From positions 310,001 to 374,000 of the forward strand of contig CAJJCW010000001.1 of assembly GCA_905182885.1 (NCBI GenBank): a stretch of 64,000 bases of DNA, written 5' to 3'. This DNA comes from SAR86 cluster bacterium SAR86B (GTDB lineage Bacteria; Pseudomonadota; Gammaproteobacteria; Magnimaribacterales; D2472). The translations under genes and the position numbers were made by a program. The notes beneath the pieces are model-generated. The model did not search any database, had not been told where the DNA came from, and worked only from the letters and a program-made list of their open reading frames with translations. Shown in pieces: positions 20,062 through 30,607 of the stretch (the stretch's first letter is position 1; every line of letters begins with the position of its first letter).

Positions 20062-20388
20062 ATGAAAATAAAGAGTGTTTACAAGATAATTTTTATGCAG
20101 CTTGGCGAAATCTATGAGGTTTTTGCTAATCAAATATATCAAAGTGAGATGTACGGTTTTATTGAAGTTGAGGATTATATATTTAACAAGGATAAACAGC
20201 TAGTTGTTGACCCTGCCGCTGAAAAACTTAAGAATGAATTTGCAAAAGTTGAGAGAAGCTATATACCGATTAATTCTATAATAAGGATAGATGAGGTCCA
20301 GGAATCTGGCGAGGCAAAGATAAAAGAAAATAAAAATAAAATTAGTCCTATCCCTCTAAATATTCACCCTATAAATAGCTCTGATTAG
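20062..20388 (+). CDS. DUF1820 family protein
   Basis: VYKIIFMQLGEIYEVFANQIYQSEMYGFIEVEDYIF...VVDPAAEKLKNEF; divergent from miaB. Confidence 0.75.
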   Translation: MKIKSVYKIIFMQLGEIYEVFANQIYQSEMYGFIEVEDYIFNKDKQLVVDPAAEKLKNEFAKVERSYIPINSIIRIDEVQESGEAKIKENKNKISPIPLNIHPINSSD

Positions 20389-20940
20389 CTATCCTTCTGG
20401 TAAGAATAACTTTTTATAGAACTTTAGCTCTCCTACTGAATCCTTAATATCTCCCATGGCCCTATGTGATCCTTGTTTTTCATAGACCTGAGCTTCATTC
20501 ATCCACCTAACTGCAACCTCTTTGAATGAAGAGACGTCGATATGCCTATAATTAAAATAAGATTCTAGTCGAGGCATGTACTTAATTAAGAAACGTCTGT
20601 CATGCGAAACAGTGTTGCCACACATAGGTGATTTATTTTGCCCTACGTATTTAGAAATAAATTCGAGGGTCTCAATTTCTGCCATTTGCTCTGTTACTAC
20701 ACTTTTCTTAACAGAATCAATCAAGCCAGATGATCCATGCTGATTTTGATTCCAGTCATCCATTCCTTCAAGAAGAGACTTGGGCTGACTGACAATAATA
20801 TTTGGACCTTCAGCTAAAATATTTAGTTGGGAGTCGGTTACTAAAGTGGCTATTTCTATGATTCTTTCTTTTTCTGGATCCAATCCGGTCATCTCTAGAT
20901 CTATCCAAATTAAGTTTTCTCTTGATTGTTGGCTCTTCAT
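20389..20940 (-). CDS. orn: Oligoribonuclease
   Basis: DEDD exonuclease: LIWIDLEMTGLDPEKERIIEIA, MCGNTVSHDRRFL, HRAMGDIKDS. Confidence 0.96.
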   Translation of the reverse strand: MKSQQSRENLIWIDLEMTGLDPEKERIIEIATLVTDSQLNILAEGPNIIVSQPKSLLEGMDDWNQNQHGSSGLIDSVKKSVVTEQMAEIETLEFISKYVGQNKSPMCGNTVSHDRRFLIKYMPRLESYFNYRHIDVSSFKEVAVRWMNEAQVYEKQGSHRAMGDIKDSVGELKFYKKLFLPEG

Positions 20941-20963
20941 AACTTTTTATATTCCTTCCTTTA

Positions 20964-21851
20964 GTGTATTTTGTGCTTTATATGGAAAAAGTTCAAACTG
21001 GGTTGGTAATAGAATTCTACTCTAATAGCTGCTTGGTGCGAACCAAAGACGCAGATATTAGCTGTATTGCCATAAAAGATGTAGTAGTTGGAGATATTGT
21101 TAAAATTGAAATAATCCAAGATAGCAAAAAAATAAAAGGATTAATTCTTTCAAGAGAGCCTAGATTTTCTATTTTAGAAAAAAAAGAGGTCTTAAAATCT
21201 AAGGTTGTTGCTGCCAATGTAACCCATGTCGGTATTCTCGTTACGCCCGAGCCCAAGACAAGCACTGATTTTATTGATAAGTGGGTTCTAACTGCTAACT
21301 TATCTAATATAACTCCATTCATTATTAATAATAAAATTGATCTAGTTCAAAATGAAGAATATTTAACTAAGCTAGAAATCTATAAAAATCTTAAAATTGA
21401 TTTCATTGATATTTCAGCAAAAAGTAATCAAAACCTTGGCCAGGTCTCTGATTATTTAAAAGGTAAATGTGTGGTTTTTGTAGGTAACTCTGGGGCTGGG
21501 AAATCAACTCTAACGACATCCTTGACTGGGAAAGATATTAAAACAAATGTTCTTTCTAATAATCAAGGTGTTCATACTACTTCGATCTCTACGCTTTATG
21601 AAATTGATAACGATACAAAAATTATTGATTCTCCAGGTGTTCGAGATCTATATATAACTGGATGGGATGATAAAGATATTATAAAAGGTTTCTCTGAAAT
21701 CTATGCATTTTCAAGGTATTGCAAATTTAACGATTGCAATCATATTAATAATGACGGATGTCATGTGACAGAAAAACTAATTAATGGAGAAATAAACCAA
21801 AGCAGATACAATAATTTTATTAAATTTAGAGACAGAGAGGAAGATGAATAA
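20964..21851 (+). CDS. rsgA: Ribosome small subunit-dependent GTPase A
   Basis: Circularly permuted GTPase: NKIDL, VGNSGAGKSTL, DSPGVRDL, C-terminal CKFNDCNHINNDGCHV zinc knuckle. Start may be ATG at 20982. Confidence 0.94.
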   Translation: MYFVLYMEKVQTGLVIEFYSNSCLVRTKDADISCIAIKDVVVGDIVKIEIIQDSKKIKGLILSREPRFSILEKKEVLKSKVVAANVTHVGILVTPEPKTSTDFIDKWVLTANLSNITPFIINNKIDLVQNEEYLTKLEIYKNLKIDFIDISAKSNQNLGQVSDYLKGKCVVFVGNSGAGKSTLTTSLTGKDIKTNVLSNNQGVHTTSISTLYEIDNDTKIIDSPGVRDLYITGWDDKDIIKGFSEIYAFSRYCKFNDCNHINNDGCHVTEKLINGEINQSRYNNFIKFRDREEDE

Positions 21852-22584
21852 AAAAACTCATTTTGGCTTCACAGAAGTAGACGCAAAAGATAAAAGTGCT
21901 CATGTTGGTGAGGTTTTTACCTCGGTAGCTGGGAGCTACGATGTTATGAATGATGCAATGTCGATGGGAATGCACCGATTATGGAAAAAAATTCTTGTTG
22001 AGCTAGCTGGGGTTTCCGATCATGACACTATTCTTGATATTGCTAGTGGTACAGGCGATATAGCTAAACTAATAGCTAAAGAATATCCCAATACAGAAAT
22101 CTATATGTCAGATATTAATATGGATATGTTGGCTGAGGGAAGAAATAGAGCCATAAATGAGAGCTTTTCATCTAATACACATTTTTGTCAGTTAAGCGGA
22201 GAAACTATTCCTTTTGCAGATAACACCTTTAATTTAATTACTATTGGTTTTGGTTTAAGAAACTTTACTGATAAAGAAAAAGGCCTTAAGGAGATGAAAA
22301 GATGTCTAAAAGAAGATGGCAGATTACTTATCTTAGAATTTTCAAAACCTATCAACCCATTATTTTCAAAAGTTTACGACTGGTACTCATTTAATATATT
22401 GCCAAAGCTTGGAGCAATATTAGCTAATGATTCAGAAAGTTATAAGTATCTAGCGGAGTCAATCAGGATGCATCCTGGGCAAGAGGCTCTTCAAGAAATG
22501 GTTGTTGAGGCAGGGTTTGAAAAATGTAAGTTTTATAACTTACTTAATGGCATCGTAGCTATTCATGTTGCATATGGAAAATAG
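21844..22584 (+). CDS. ubiE: Demethylmenaquinone/2-polyprenyl-6-methoxy-1,4-benzoquinol methylase
   Basis: HFGFTEV, YDVMNDAMSMGMHRLWK, LDIASGTGDIA, ITIGFGLRNF. Confidence 0.96.
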   Translation: MNKKTHFGFTEVDAKDKSAHVGEVFTSVAGSYDVMNDAMSMGMHRLWKKILVELAGVSDHDTILDIASGTGDIAKLIAKEYPNTEIYMSDINMDMLAEGRNRAINESFSSNTHFCQLSGETIPFADNTFNLITIGFGLRNFTDKEKGLKEMKRCLKEDGRLLILEFSKPINPLFSKVYDWYSFNILPKLGAILANDSESYKYLAESIRMHPGQEALQEMVVEAGFEKCKFYNLLNGIVAIHVAYGK

Positions 22585-23077
22585 TCTTAGTCAAATTTTA
22601 TCTAATCTTTTAAATGACATAGAAGAAGCTTCTCCTAATTCAAGAGGTTCGCTTTATAGCATTTACCCCATTAATTTTGTTCTAGCATTAAAGGGGCATA
22701 AAAGGATTCATGTTCATCTTTCAGAAGATCATAAAAGAATTTCCTTTAAAGAGCTTGCTTCGCCAAATTTTAAAATCCAAGCTAATGTGACAGAGATTCT
22801 TCAACTTATTTTTACAAAGAAAATAAAAAAGAGCATGCTTTCAGGAGATGTTGAATTAGCCACAGTGATGATGAGTATTTTAATGAAAGCTGATATAGAT
22901 TTTATATTCCTAATAGATAAATATTTTGGGAATATTCCTGCTGTTTCAGCTCACCTTCTTAAAGAAAGGTTGTCTGCAAGAAAAAATGTTAATAGAAACC
23001 AAACCAATGAACTGCAGACTAGGTTGAGGAGCCTAGGAATAAGAGTTGATAGACTAGAGGCTATAAATAGCTTATGA
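22565..23077 (+). CDS. ubiJ: Ubiquinone biosynthesis accessory factor (SCP2 domain)
   Basis: SCP2-like ORF between ubiE and ubiB; C-terminal coiled coil LQTRLRSLGIRVDRLEAI. Confidence 0.85.
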   Translation: MLHMENSLSQILSNLLNDIEEASPNSRGSLYSIYPINFVLALKGHKRIHVHLSEDHKRISFKELASPNFKIQANVTEILQLIFTKKIKKSMLSGDVELATVMMSILMKADIDFIFLIDKYFGNIPAVSAHLLKERLSARKNVNRNQTNELQTRLRSLGIRVDRLEAINSL

Positions 23078-24555
23078 ATATAATTATTCTTATTTATCAG
23101 GGTCTAAAGATGTCTTTCTTAGGAATGAAGTTTGGGATTTTTAAAAATCCTGATGGCAAAAAACTAGCTAAATTTCTTGAATCGCTAGGTCCTATTTTTA
23201 TAAAATTTGGTCAGCTACTATCCACTCGGACAGATATCCTAGATGTAGAAACAGCTAAAAATTTACAAGGGCTTACAGATAGTTGTATGCCATTTCCAGT
23301 GGCTACTTTAAGAGCAATTGTTGAAAAAGAGCTTGGTGATTCTATAGAGAACCTTTTCGATGACTTCGATGATAATCCTCTTGCTGCAGCTTCTCTTGCT
23401 CAAGTTCATTCTGCAAAATTGAAAAATGGTAAAGAAATTGTTATCAAGGTTTTAAGGCCTAATATTGAAAAAGAAGTTAAGAAGAACATTAGGCTTCTTA
23501 GAGCAGCTGCAAAATTTTGTACTTATGTTTATTCAGAAAGCCACAGATTAAGACCACTTGAGGTTGTGAGAGATTATGAGACCACTATTCTTAGAGAATT
23601 AGATTTAAAGCTTGAGGCGGCTAATACAAACCTGACTAGAAAGAACTTTGCTAATTCAGAAGAACTTTATATACCAGAAGTCTTTTGGGATATGACCACC
23701 AACAAAGTCATGGTTCTAGAAAGAATTGATGGGATACCTTGTACGGATATTGAGCAAATAGAAAAATATGGGATAAACAAAAAAAGACTTGCTGAAAATG
23801 GAGTAAAGATTTTTCTTAATCAAGTATTCAGAGATAATTTTTTTCATGCCGATATGCATCCTGGAAATATTTTTGTATCCAAGGAGCATCCGGAAACGCC
23901 AGGCTACATAGCAATTGACTGTGCAATAACTGGTTCCTTGTCAAATGATGAGAGATATATGCTTGCAAGAATGCTACAAGCAGTTCTAAAACAAAAATAT
24001 AAATCTTTAGCTCAGTTATTTATTGGCTCAGGCTGGGTCAATAGTGATACAAACATTAATGAGCTTGAAAATACCTTAAGAGCTTGTTGTGAGCCTATTT
24101 TTGAAAAGCCATTATCTGAAATTGAATTTGGTAAATTGCTCTTATACCTCTTCCAAAGTACTAGACCTTATGGCCTATCTCTTCAACCATCCTTAGTACT
24201 TCTTCAAAAAACATTAATTCATATTGAGGGCATGGGGAGACAGATATACCCTGAATTAGACTTCTGGGGAATAGCAGAACCTTATCTTGATAATTGGCTT
24301 AAAGAACAATTTAGCCCACTCAAACTTAAGGATTTTATTGTTGATAATAAAGAGGATCTACTACTTAAAGCATCTGAGATGCCTGGATTTATATATGAAG
24401 CTCTTGATGAGCTTAGAGGCTATTCACATAATAGAAAATCCAATGACGATAAGCTTCATAAAATGGAACTACAGTTACAAAAACAAAAATACATCATATG
24501 GTTCTTTGGAGTTGGTATAATGATGGCATGGGGTATATTTATAATACTTTCATAG
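23074..24555 (+). CDS. ubiB: Atypical kinase/ATPase UbiB (ABC1/ADCK family)
   Basis: LGPIFIKFGQLLSTRTD (KxGQ), AAASLAQVHSA (A-rich loop), HADMHPGNIFV, C-terminal TM. Confidence 0.95.
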   Translation: MNIIILIYQGLKMSFLGMKFGIFKNPDGKKLAKFLESLGPIFIKFGQLLSTRTDILDVETAKNLQGLTDSCMPFPVATLRAIVEKELGDSIENLFDDFDDNPLAAASLAQVHSAKLKNGKEIVIKVLRPNIEKEVKKNIRLLRAAAKFCTYVYSESHRLRPLEVVRDYETTILRELDLKLEAANTNLTRKNFANSEELYIPEVFWDMTTNKVMVLERIDGIPCTDIEQIEKYGINKKRLAENGVKIFLNQVFRDNFFHADMHPGNIFVSKEHPETPGYIAIDCAITGSLSNDERYMLARMLQAVLKQKYKSLAQLFIGSGWVNSDTNINELENTLRACCEPIFEKPLSEIEFGKLLLYLFQSTRPYGLSLQPSLVLLQKTLIHIEGMGRQIYPELDFWGIAEPYLDNWLKEQFSPLKLKDFIVDNKEDLLLKASEMPGFIYEALDELRGYSHNRKSNDDKLHKMELQLQKQKYIIWFFGVGIMMAWGIFIILS

Positions 24556-24564
24556 GAGATTCAT

Positions 24565-24729
24565 ATGGGCTTTGGTGGAATAAGTGTATGGCAACTACTA
24601 ATAATTTTAGTCGTCGTTCTTTTAATTTTTGGAAGCGGTAAATTAAAATCTTTGGGCTCTGATCTTGGGGCGAGTCTTAAGGGTTTTAAAAAAGCTGTGA
24701 AAGAAGAAGAAAAAGAAAAAGACGAATAA
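24565..24729 (+). CDS. tatA: Sec-independent translocase TatA, 54 aa
   Basis: [61 protein letters not shown] upstream. Missing from the ORF track because of length. Confidence 0.95.
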   Translation: MGFGGISVWQLLIILVVVLLIFGSGKLKSLGSDLGASLKGFKKAVKEEEKEKDE

Positions 24730-24732
24730 CAA

Positions 24733-24981
24733 TTGTTTCAAATAGGCTTTCTAGAAATTGCGGTAATCCTTATCTTAGGGCTCATCATTGTTGGTCCGGC
24801 CAGACTTCCTGAGCTCATAAAAACTTGGCTCAAATTTTATAAGAAAATTCAAAAACAAATTTCTAATTTTCAAAAAGATATTGAAACAGAAATTGGTACC
24901 GATGAAATTAAAAAAGATGTATTTAATGAGATGCGAATGGAAGAGTTAGATCTTTCTGGAGAATCTAATAAAGATGAATAA
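24733..24981 (+). CDS. tatB: Sec-independent translocase TatB
   Basis: TTG start; FQIGFLEIAVILILGLIIVGPARLPELIKTW; between tatA and tatC. Confidence 0.93.
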   Translation: MFQIGFLEIAVILILGLIIVGPARLPELIKTWLKFYKKIQKQISNFQKDIETEIGTDEIKKDVFNEMRMEELDLSGESNKDE

Positions 24982-25675
24982 AGAATCCATCTCAAGTCAC
25001 CTCTTAGAACTTCGCACTAGACTCATCAGAGTCCTAATCTGCTTAGGGATCCTATCAGTTGCTGGAATACCTTTTGCATCTCAAATATATGCTTTTGTAG
25101 CTTCGCCACTGCTAGATATTCTTCCAGCGGGCAGCTCTATGATTGCCACTCAAGTAACTTCACCTTTTATGGCGCCATTAAAGTTAGTTCTCTTTTCTGC
25201 GCTACTAATAACTATGCCTTATCTATTTTATGAAATATGGATGTTCATGTCCCCTGGGCTTTATAAGAATGAAAAGTCATTTGTAGCTCCATTGATGGTT
25301 TCAACAATTCTATTATTTTCAGCAGGGGTGGCTTTTGCTTACTTAATAGTACTTCCAATAATCTTTAAATTTTTTATTGGTGTTGCACCAGAATCTATAC
25401 AAGTAATGACAGATATCAATCAGTACTTGAGCTTTGTGATTAAGCTCATTTTTGCTTTTGGAATAGCATTTGAGATTCCAATAGCTACTTTTTTGCTCAT
25501 TAGAACCGGGATTGCAAAAAAAGAATCTTTGATTAAGGCAAGGCCTTATCTTATTATTCTGTTCTTTGTAATTGGAATGCTGCTAACTCCACCAGATATT
25601 TTTTCACAGCTATTTCTCGCTATACCAATGTGGATATTGTTTGAGCTTGGTTTGTTATTCTCAAAAAATAAATAA
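24974..25675 (+). CDS. tatC: Sec-independent translocase TatC
   Basis: SSHLLELRTRLIRVL, FYEIWMFMSPGLYKNEK, six TM segments, LTPPDIFSQ. Confidence 0.96.
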   Translation: MNKESISSHLLELRTRLIRVLICLGILSVAGIPFASQIYAFVASPLLDILPAGSSMIATQVTSPFMAPLKLVLFSALLITMPYLFYEIWMFMSPGLYKNEKSFVAPLMVSTILLFSAGVAFAYLIVLPIIFKFFIGVAPESIQVMTDINQYLSFVIKLIFAFGIAFEIPIATFLLIRTGIAKKESLIKARPYLIILFFVIGMLLTPPDIFSQLFLAIPMWILFELGLLFSKNK

Positions 25676-25689
25676 TTCTGAGTTAGACT

Positions 25690-26271
25690 TTAAAGTCCTA
25701 TTCTATTGGTCCAATCGTCGTCCGATGGCCTTTTATTATTAATAACTCTATCAAGCAAGTCTTCACAAGAATCAGAGATAATTAAATCACTAAAGTTTGC
25801 TTGAGATATAAATCCTTCCCCAACTGCTTTTTCCATCCATGCAATCAGATGATCATAGTATCCAGCTGTATTTAGCAGCGCTACTGGCTTGTTTATCAAA
25901 CCCAGCTGATTACTTGCCATAATTTCAGCAAGCTCGTCTAAGGAGCCTACACCACCAGGAAGGACTATAAAAGCATCAGACCTTTCCATGAATTCATCTT
26001 TTCTATCAAGAAGAGTGTTAGTAACAATAACTTCTTTTACTCTAGGATTTACTAGCTCGAGATCAACTAGAGATTTTAAGGATATCGCAATAGCATCTGC
26101 TCCATTATCCATCGCTGTATTAGAAACTACGCCCATTAATCCGACCTCGCCTCCACCAAATACAACGTTAATTCCTTTTTTTGCCATTAACTCTGCCATT
26201 TTTTTTGCTTCTTGAGCGTATATAGGGTTATTGCCTAAGTGAGCACCACAAAAAACTGAAATATTTTTCAT
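25690..26271 (-). CDS. LOG family protein (TIGR00730)
   Basis: ISVFCGAHLGNNPIY, VFGGGEVGLMGVVSNTA, LPGGVGSLDELAE (variant of PGGxGTxxE). Confidence 0.9.
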   Translation of the reverse strand: MKNISVFCGAHLGNNPIYAQEAKKMAELMAKKGINVVFGGGEVGLMGVVSNTAMDNGADAIAISLKSLVDLELVNPRVKEVIVTNTLLDRKDEFMERSDAFIVLPGGVGSLDELAEIMASNQLGLINKPVALLNTAGYYDHLIAWMEKAVGEGFISQANFSDLIISDSCEDLLDRVINNKRPSDDDWTNRIGL

Positions 26272-26272
26272 A

Positions 26273-27283
26273 CTAATCCTCTAATCCTTTATCCCACTGC
26301 CCAAGAGCAGCCAGTTGATTCATCTTAGCCCTATGAGACAAAGCGTCTTGTGCTATAAAAATATTCTCTGGTTTTCCCATCCAAGCCTTAAGCGTTGGTG
26401 CTTGAAGTGCTCTCCCGTATGAAAAGCTTAACTTCCAATCAAAGCCACCAATTTTGTTCATAGCGTCTAAATGAGCTGTGGCAAGAAGCTCTGACTGTCC
26501 ACCTGATAAAAAAGTTATTGCTGGAAGTTCTGATGGAACATTAGCTTTTAAACACTCTAAAGTTTGTTGAGCTACTTCATCTATGCTTGCTTGATTAGAG
26601 CAAGTTGACCCCGATGTAACCATATTAGGTTTCAATATTGTTCCTTTAATATTTACTCCATTTTCTTTTAAATGATGAAAAAGGGACTTTAAAGATCTTT
26701 CACTTGCTGCGAAGCATTCTTCTATGGAATGATCGCCTTCCATTAAAACTTCAGGCTCAACCATAGGAACCATTCCATTATCTTGAACAACCTTAGCGTA
26801 ATCAGCCAAGGCCTTCATGTTTGCATCGATACAATTATCAGTAGGTAAATTATTACCAATCTTTATAACAGCTCTCCACTTAGTAAATTTTGCTCCAAGC
26901 AAAGAGTACTCTTTAAGTCTTTCATCTAGACCTTCCAAGCCAACGGTAACTGTCTCATCTGAATCTCCTATAGGCTGAAGTCCTTTATCTACCTTTATTC
27001 CAGGTAATGCGCCTTGGGAGTTCATAAGGTCTACTAGAGAAGTTCCGTCTTTAGCATTTTGTCTAATGGTTTCATCAAAAAGTATTACGCCTCCGATATT
27101 ACCTTGGATGCCGCTTGATCTGAAAAGCATCTCTCTGTAATCTCTTCTGCTCTCTTCTGTTGACTCTACTCCGATAGTATCGAATCTTTTGGTACAGGTT
27201 GGGTTGCTCTCATCTGCAGCAAGAATTCCCTTACCATCTGAGACTATGTAAGAGGCTATTTCTTCTAAAGTATTTAATGACAT
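26273..27283 (-). CDS. Fructose-bisphosphate aldolase, class I
   Basis: KGILAADESNPTCTKRF, KWRAVIKIG, VEPEVLMEGDHSIEEC, KGTILKPNMVTSG, FLSGGQSE. Confidence 0.94.
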   Translation of the reverse strand: MSLNTLEEIASYIVSDGKGILAADESNPTCTKRFDTIGVESTEESRRDYREMLFRSSGIQGNIGGVILFDETIRQNAKDGTSLVDLMNSQGALPGIKVDKGLQPIGDSDETVTVGLEGLDERLKEYSLLGAKFTKWRAVIKIGNNLPTDNCIDANMKALADYAKVVQDNGMVPMVEPEVLMEGDHSIEECFAASERSLKSLFHHLKENGVNIKGTILKPNMVTSGSTCSNQASIDEVAQQTLECLKANVPSELPAITFLSGGQSELLATAHLDAMNKIGGFDWKLSFSYGRALQAPTLKAWMGKPENIFIAQDALSHRAKMNQLAALGQWDKGLED

Positions 27284-27296
27284 TTTTTTCTCCTTT

Positions 27297-28442
27297 CTAA
27301 TTCTTTAACTTTAAGGCTTTAATAGAAGGTAGATCTCTTCCTTCCATGAACTCTAAGAAAGCTCCTCCGCCCGTTGAACAGTATGATACATCATCTGAAT
27401 TGATAAACTTATTAATGGCGGATACAGTCTCACCGCCACCTGCAATAGAAAATGCTTTCGATTGCGCTATTGCCAATGAGAGCTCTTTTGTTCCTTGTTC
27501 AAATAAAGAGTTTTCAAAGACGCCCAGAGGACCATTCCATAATATGGTTTTTGAAGTATTGATTATTTGTAACATTTCTTCGCTAAGAAGTTGGTCTAAT
27601 ATCATTTCATCTTTTTGTACTTCGTTGATATTTTTTTTGGCGACTTCGCTGCCCTCAAAAGTAAGGGAAGTAACAACTTTTTGTGGAAGAATAATTTTGC
27701 CTCCATCTAATAACTCCTTGGCTATACCCAGCATGGATTCTTCAAATAAAGATATTCCCACTTCAAATCCAGCAGCTTTAATGAATGTATTGGCAATCCC
27801 TCCACCAACGACTATATGGTCCGCCTTAGTATTAATATTTTTTATAAGCTCTAGTTTTGTGGATACCTTTGAGCCTCCTATGACTGCAGTATATGGACCC
27901 TCATATTTATTTAACGCCTTAGTTAAAGAGGCAATTTCGTTCTGGAGTAAAATTCCTGCACATGCTTCATTTGAATAAGTAATTGCGGAGTGAGTAGATG
28001 CTTGTTCACGATGCGAAGTGCCAAAAGCATCAAATACGTAAATATCACACAAGGATCCCAGCAGCTTTCCTAGGGCAGGGCTATTTGATTTCTCCCCGTC
28101 AAAAAATCGTATATTTTCAAGAACTTGTATTCTTGCCTTGCTGTTAAAAATGGAAGGATCATGAGGGCTGGCTATTAGGTCGACTTCCTCTTCAACTATA
28201 TTTTTTAAAGATTCCACCACCGGTCTTAAAGATAATTTTTCATCAAAAACACCTTCTTTGGGTCTTCCAAGATGGGAGACTAAAAGAACTTTAGCTCCTT
28301 GCTCTAAAGCATGATTAACAGTTGGCATAGATGCCAAGATTCTTGTCCTATCATAAACAGCGCCATCTTTAATGGGCACATTCATATCAACTCTTATAAT
28401 AAGGTTTTTATTATTTAGATTTAAATCTAAAAGATTATTCAT
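27297..28442 (-). CDS. pgk: Phosphoglycerate kinase
   Basis: IRVDMNVPIKDG, LVSHLGRPK, AVIGGSKVSTKLELI, GGGETVSAI, STGGGAFLEFMEG. Confidence 0.96.
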   Translation of the reverse strand: MNNLLDLNLNNKNLIIRVDMNVPIKDGAVYDRTRILASMPTVNHALEQGAKVLLVSHLGRPKEGVFDEKLSLRPVVESLKNIVEEEVDLIASPHDPSIFNSKARIQVLENIRFFDGEKSNSPALGKLLGSLCDIYVFDAFGTSHREQASTHSAITYSNEACAGILLQNEIASLTKALNKYEGPYTAVIGGSKVSTKLELIKNINTKADHIVVGGGIANTFIKAAGFEVGISLFEESMLGIAKELLDGGKIILPQKVVTSLTFEGSEVAKKNINEVQKDEMILDQLLSEEMLQIINTSKTILWNGPLGVFENSLFEQGTKELSLAIAQSKAFSIAGGGETVSAINKFINSDDVSYCSTGGGAFLEFMEGRDLPSIKALKLKN

Positions 28443-30423
28443 CTAATAATGATTTCGCCATTTTAATAACGTTTGGAGTAGTAAAACCAAAATGGTCTAA
28501 TAAGATATTAGCAGGCGCTGATTCGCCGAAAGTCTCTATACCCAAGACCTTGTCTGTTTTATTTAATAACTTATACCAAGAATTGGGATGTGCTAATTCA
28601 GCAACCAATATTGGAAGATCTTTTTTTACAATTGAAGATTGGTACTCGTCTGAACTAGCTAAAAATATATCCAAGCAAGGCATGGATACAACATTAGAAA
28701 CTATACCCTCTTCGTTAAGAGCATCCGCGGCATCTAGCATCATCTGTAACTCGCTTCCAGAGGCCATTAAGGTTATCTGGGCCTCTGCGCTCTCCCTAAT
28801 AAAATATCCACCTTTTTTAATATCAGAAATTTGATTAGCATTTCTTGTTATAGGCGATGTATTTTGTCTACTGAAGATTAAGCATGTAGGAGTATTTGTT
28901 GAAGTAACAGCATTTTCCCAAGCAACAGCTGTCTCTACTAGGTCTGCAGGCCTCCAATTGTTAAGATTAGGTGTCGATCTTAAGGTAACCATGTGCTCAA
29001 CAGGCTGATGGGTTGGGCCGTCCTCGCCAAGAGCTATTGAATCATGTGTGTATACAAAAATATTTGGTATACCCATAAGAGCTGAAAGCCTAATAGCATT
29101 TCTTGCATAGTCAGTGAATACTAAAAATGTAGCCCCATAGGGCTTAATGCCGCCATGAAGAACCATTCCATTCATAATTGCTGACATTCCAAACTCTCTA
29201 ACTCCATAATTAATATGGTTGCCCGTAGGGTTTTCATTTGAGAATGTGGTACTTGATTTTGAGAAAGTATTATTTGAAGGTGTTAAATCAGCAGAGCCTC
29301 CGACAAGCTCTGGCATTTCTTTTACAAAAAAATCTAAACATACTTGAGATGCTTTTCTTGTAGCCATTGAAGCATTTTCTGTATCGCAATGCTGGAGAAA
29401 ATCATTATATTTTTTTTCAAAATCTTCAGGCAGGTCTCCAGATATTCTTCTAGATAATTCATTATATTTTGCTAGATTCTCTTCTTTCAAAGAAGCCATA
29501 ATAGAATCCCATTCATTGTTTTTACTCTGGCCATCTGAAACTGCATTCCAAGACTCGTAGATAGATCCTGGAATATCAAAAGGCTGGTGTATCCAACCAA
29601 GAGCCTCTCTTGTCTTTAAAATTTCTTCATCGCCCAATGGGGAGCCATGAGCATCAGAGGTTCCAGATTTATTTGGAGACCCAAATCCAATGGTTGTTTT
29701 ACAAAAAATCATCGTAGGCATTGCACTTTCTTCTTTCGCTAATTCAATGGCGGAACTTATTGCATCTACATCGTGGCCATCTACACTTATAGTCTGCCAA
29801 CCGTAACTATCGAATCTTTTTACCGTATCATCAGTGAACCAATTCTCAATTTCTCCATCAATAGAAATTCCATTCTGGTCATAGAAACAAATTAATTTTC
29901 CAAGCTGATGGGTCCCAGCAAAAGAACAGGCCTCATGGGATATACCCTCCATTAAGCATCCGTCCCCCAAGAAAGTATATGTATAGTGATCTATTGGGTT
30001 TAAGTTTGACGTGTTGAACTCTGCTGCTAGCATTTTTTCAGAAATAGCCATTCCAACTGCGTTAGCTATGCCCTGGCCAAGTGGGCCAGTGGTTGTCTCA
30101 ATGCCGAGATCTAAATCAAACTCTGGATGGCCTGGGGTTTTTGATTTAAGTTGCCTGAAATTTTTTAGGTCATCTATAGATATGTCATACCCGGTTAGAT
30201 GCAGCAAGCTATATAAAAGCATGGAGCCATGGCCGTTAGATAGAACAAATCTGTCTCTGTTAAACCAGTGTGGATTAGATGGATTGTGGTTTAAATGTTC
30301 TTTCCATAAAGCGGTGGCAATTTCTGCCATACCCATAGGCATTCCAGGATGACCTGAGTTGGCTCTTTGGACGCCATCGATTGAAAGAAATCTTAAAGCA
30401 TTGATTTGATCTGGATTGTTCAA
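28435..30423 (-). CDS. tkt: Transketolase
   Basis: ANSGHPGMPMGMAEIA, GDGCLMEGISHEA, EDGPTHQPVEHM. Confidence 0.96.
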   Translation of the reverse strand: MNNPDQINALRFLSIDGVQRANSGHPGMPMGMAEIATALWKEHLNHNPSNPHWFNRDRFVLSNGHGSMLLYSLLHLTGYDISIDDLKNFRQLKSKTPGHPEFDLDLGIETTTGPLGQGIANAVGMAISEKMLAAEFNTSNLNPIDHYTYTFLGDGCLMEGISHEACSFAGTHQLGKLICFYDQNGISIDGEIENWFTDDTVKRFDSYGWQTISVDGHDVDAISSAIELAKEESAMPTMIFCKTTIGFGSPNKSGTSDAHGSPLGDEEILKTREALGWIHQPFDIPGSIYESWNAVSDGQSKNNEWDSIMASLKEENLAKYNELSRRISGDLPEDFEKKYNDFLQHCDTENASMATRKASQVCLDFFVKEMPELVGGSADLTPSNNTFSKSSTTFSNENPTGNHINYGVREFGMSAIMNGMVLHGGIKPYGATFLVFTDYARNAIRLSALMGIPNIFVYTHDSIALGEDGPTHQPVEHMVTLRSTPNLNNWRPADLVETAVAWENAVTSTNTPTCLIFSRQNTSPITRNANQISDIKKGGYFIRESAEAQITLMASGSELQMMLDAADALNEEGIVSNVVSMPCLDIFLASSDEYQSSIVKKDLPILVAELAHPNSWYKLLNKTDKVLGIETFGESAPANILLDHFGFTTPNVIKMAKSLLDE

Positions 30424-30607
30424 TTTTTTTCCTAGAGTTTGCCTGGTTGATTGAATAATAATGTTTTAATAGAGATAAATATAGGTGTTTTATGTGTTTT
30501 TAAGATAAAATGCTCGAAATGTGATTTTCTAATTTTTTGCATACATCTATACTGCTAAAAAATTCTTAAATATTCATCGTTTAAAGCTTTTATTTTGGAG
30601 AGAAAAA

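Noticed and set aside
27346-27978. 210-aa plus-strand ORF antisense to pgk
   Set aside because: Low-complexity composition and complete overlap with a strongly supported pgk; typical shadow ORF.
30011-30352. 113-aa ORF antisense to tkt (also 28550..28834)
   Set aside because: Shadow ORF within a conserved gene.
30424-30607. Possible SAM-type riboswitch upstream of metK
   Set aside because: The leader is AT-rich and I could not identify a conserved SAM or SAH aptamer core; a covariance search would be needed.
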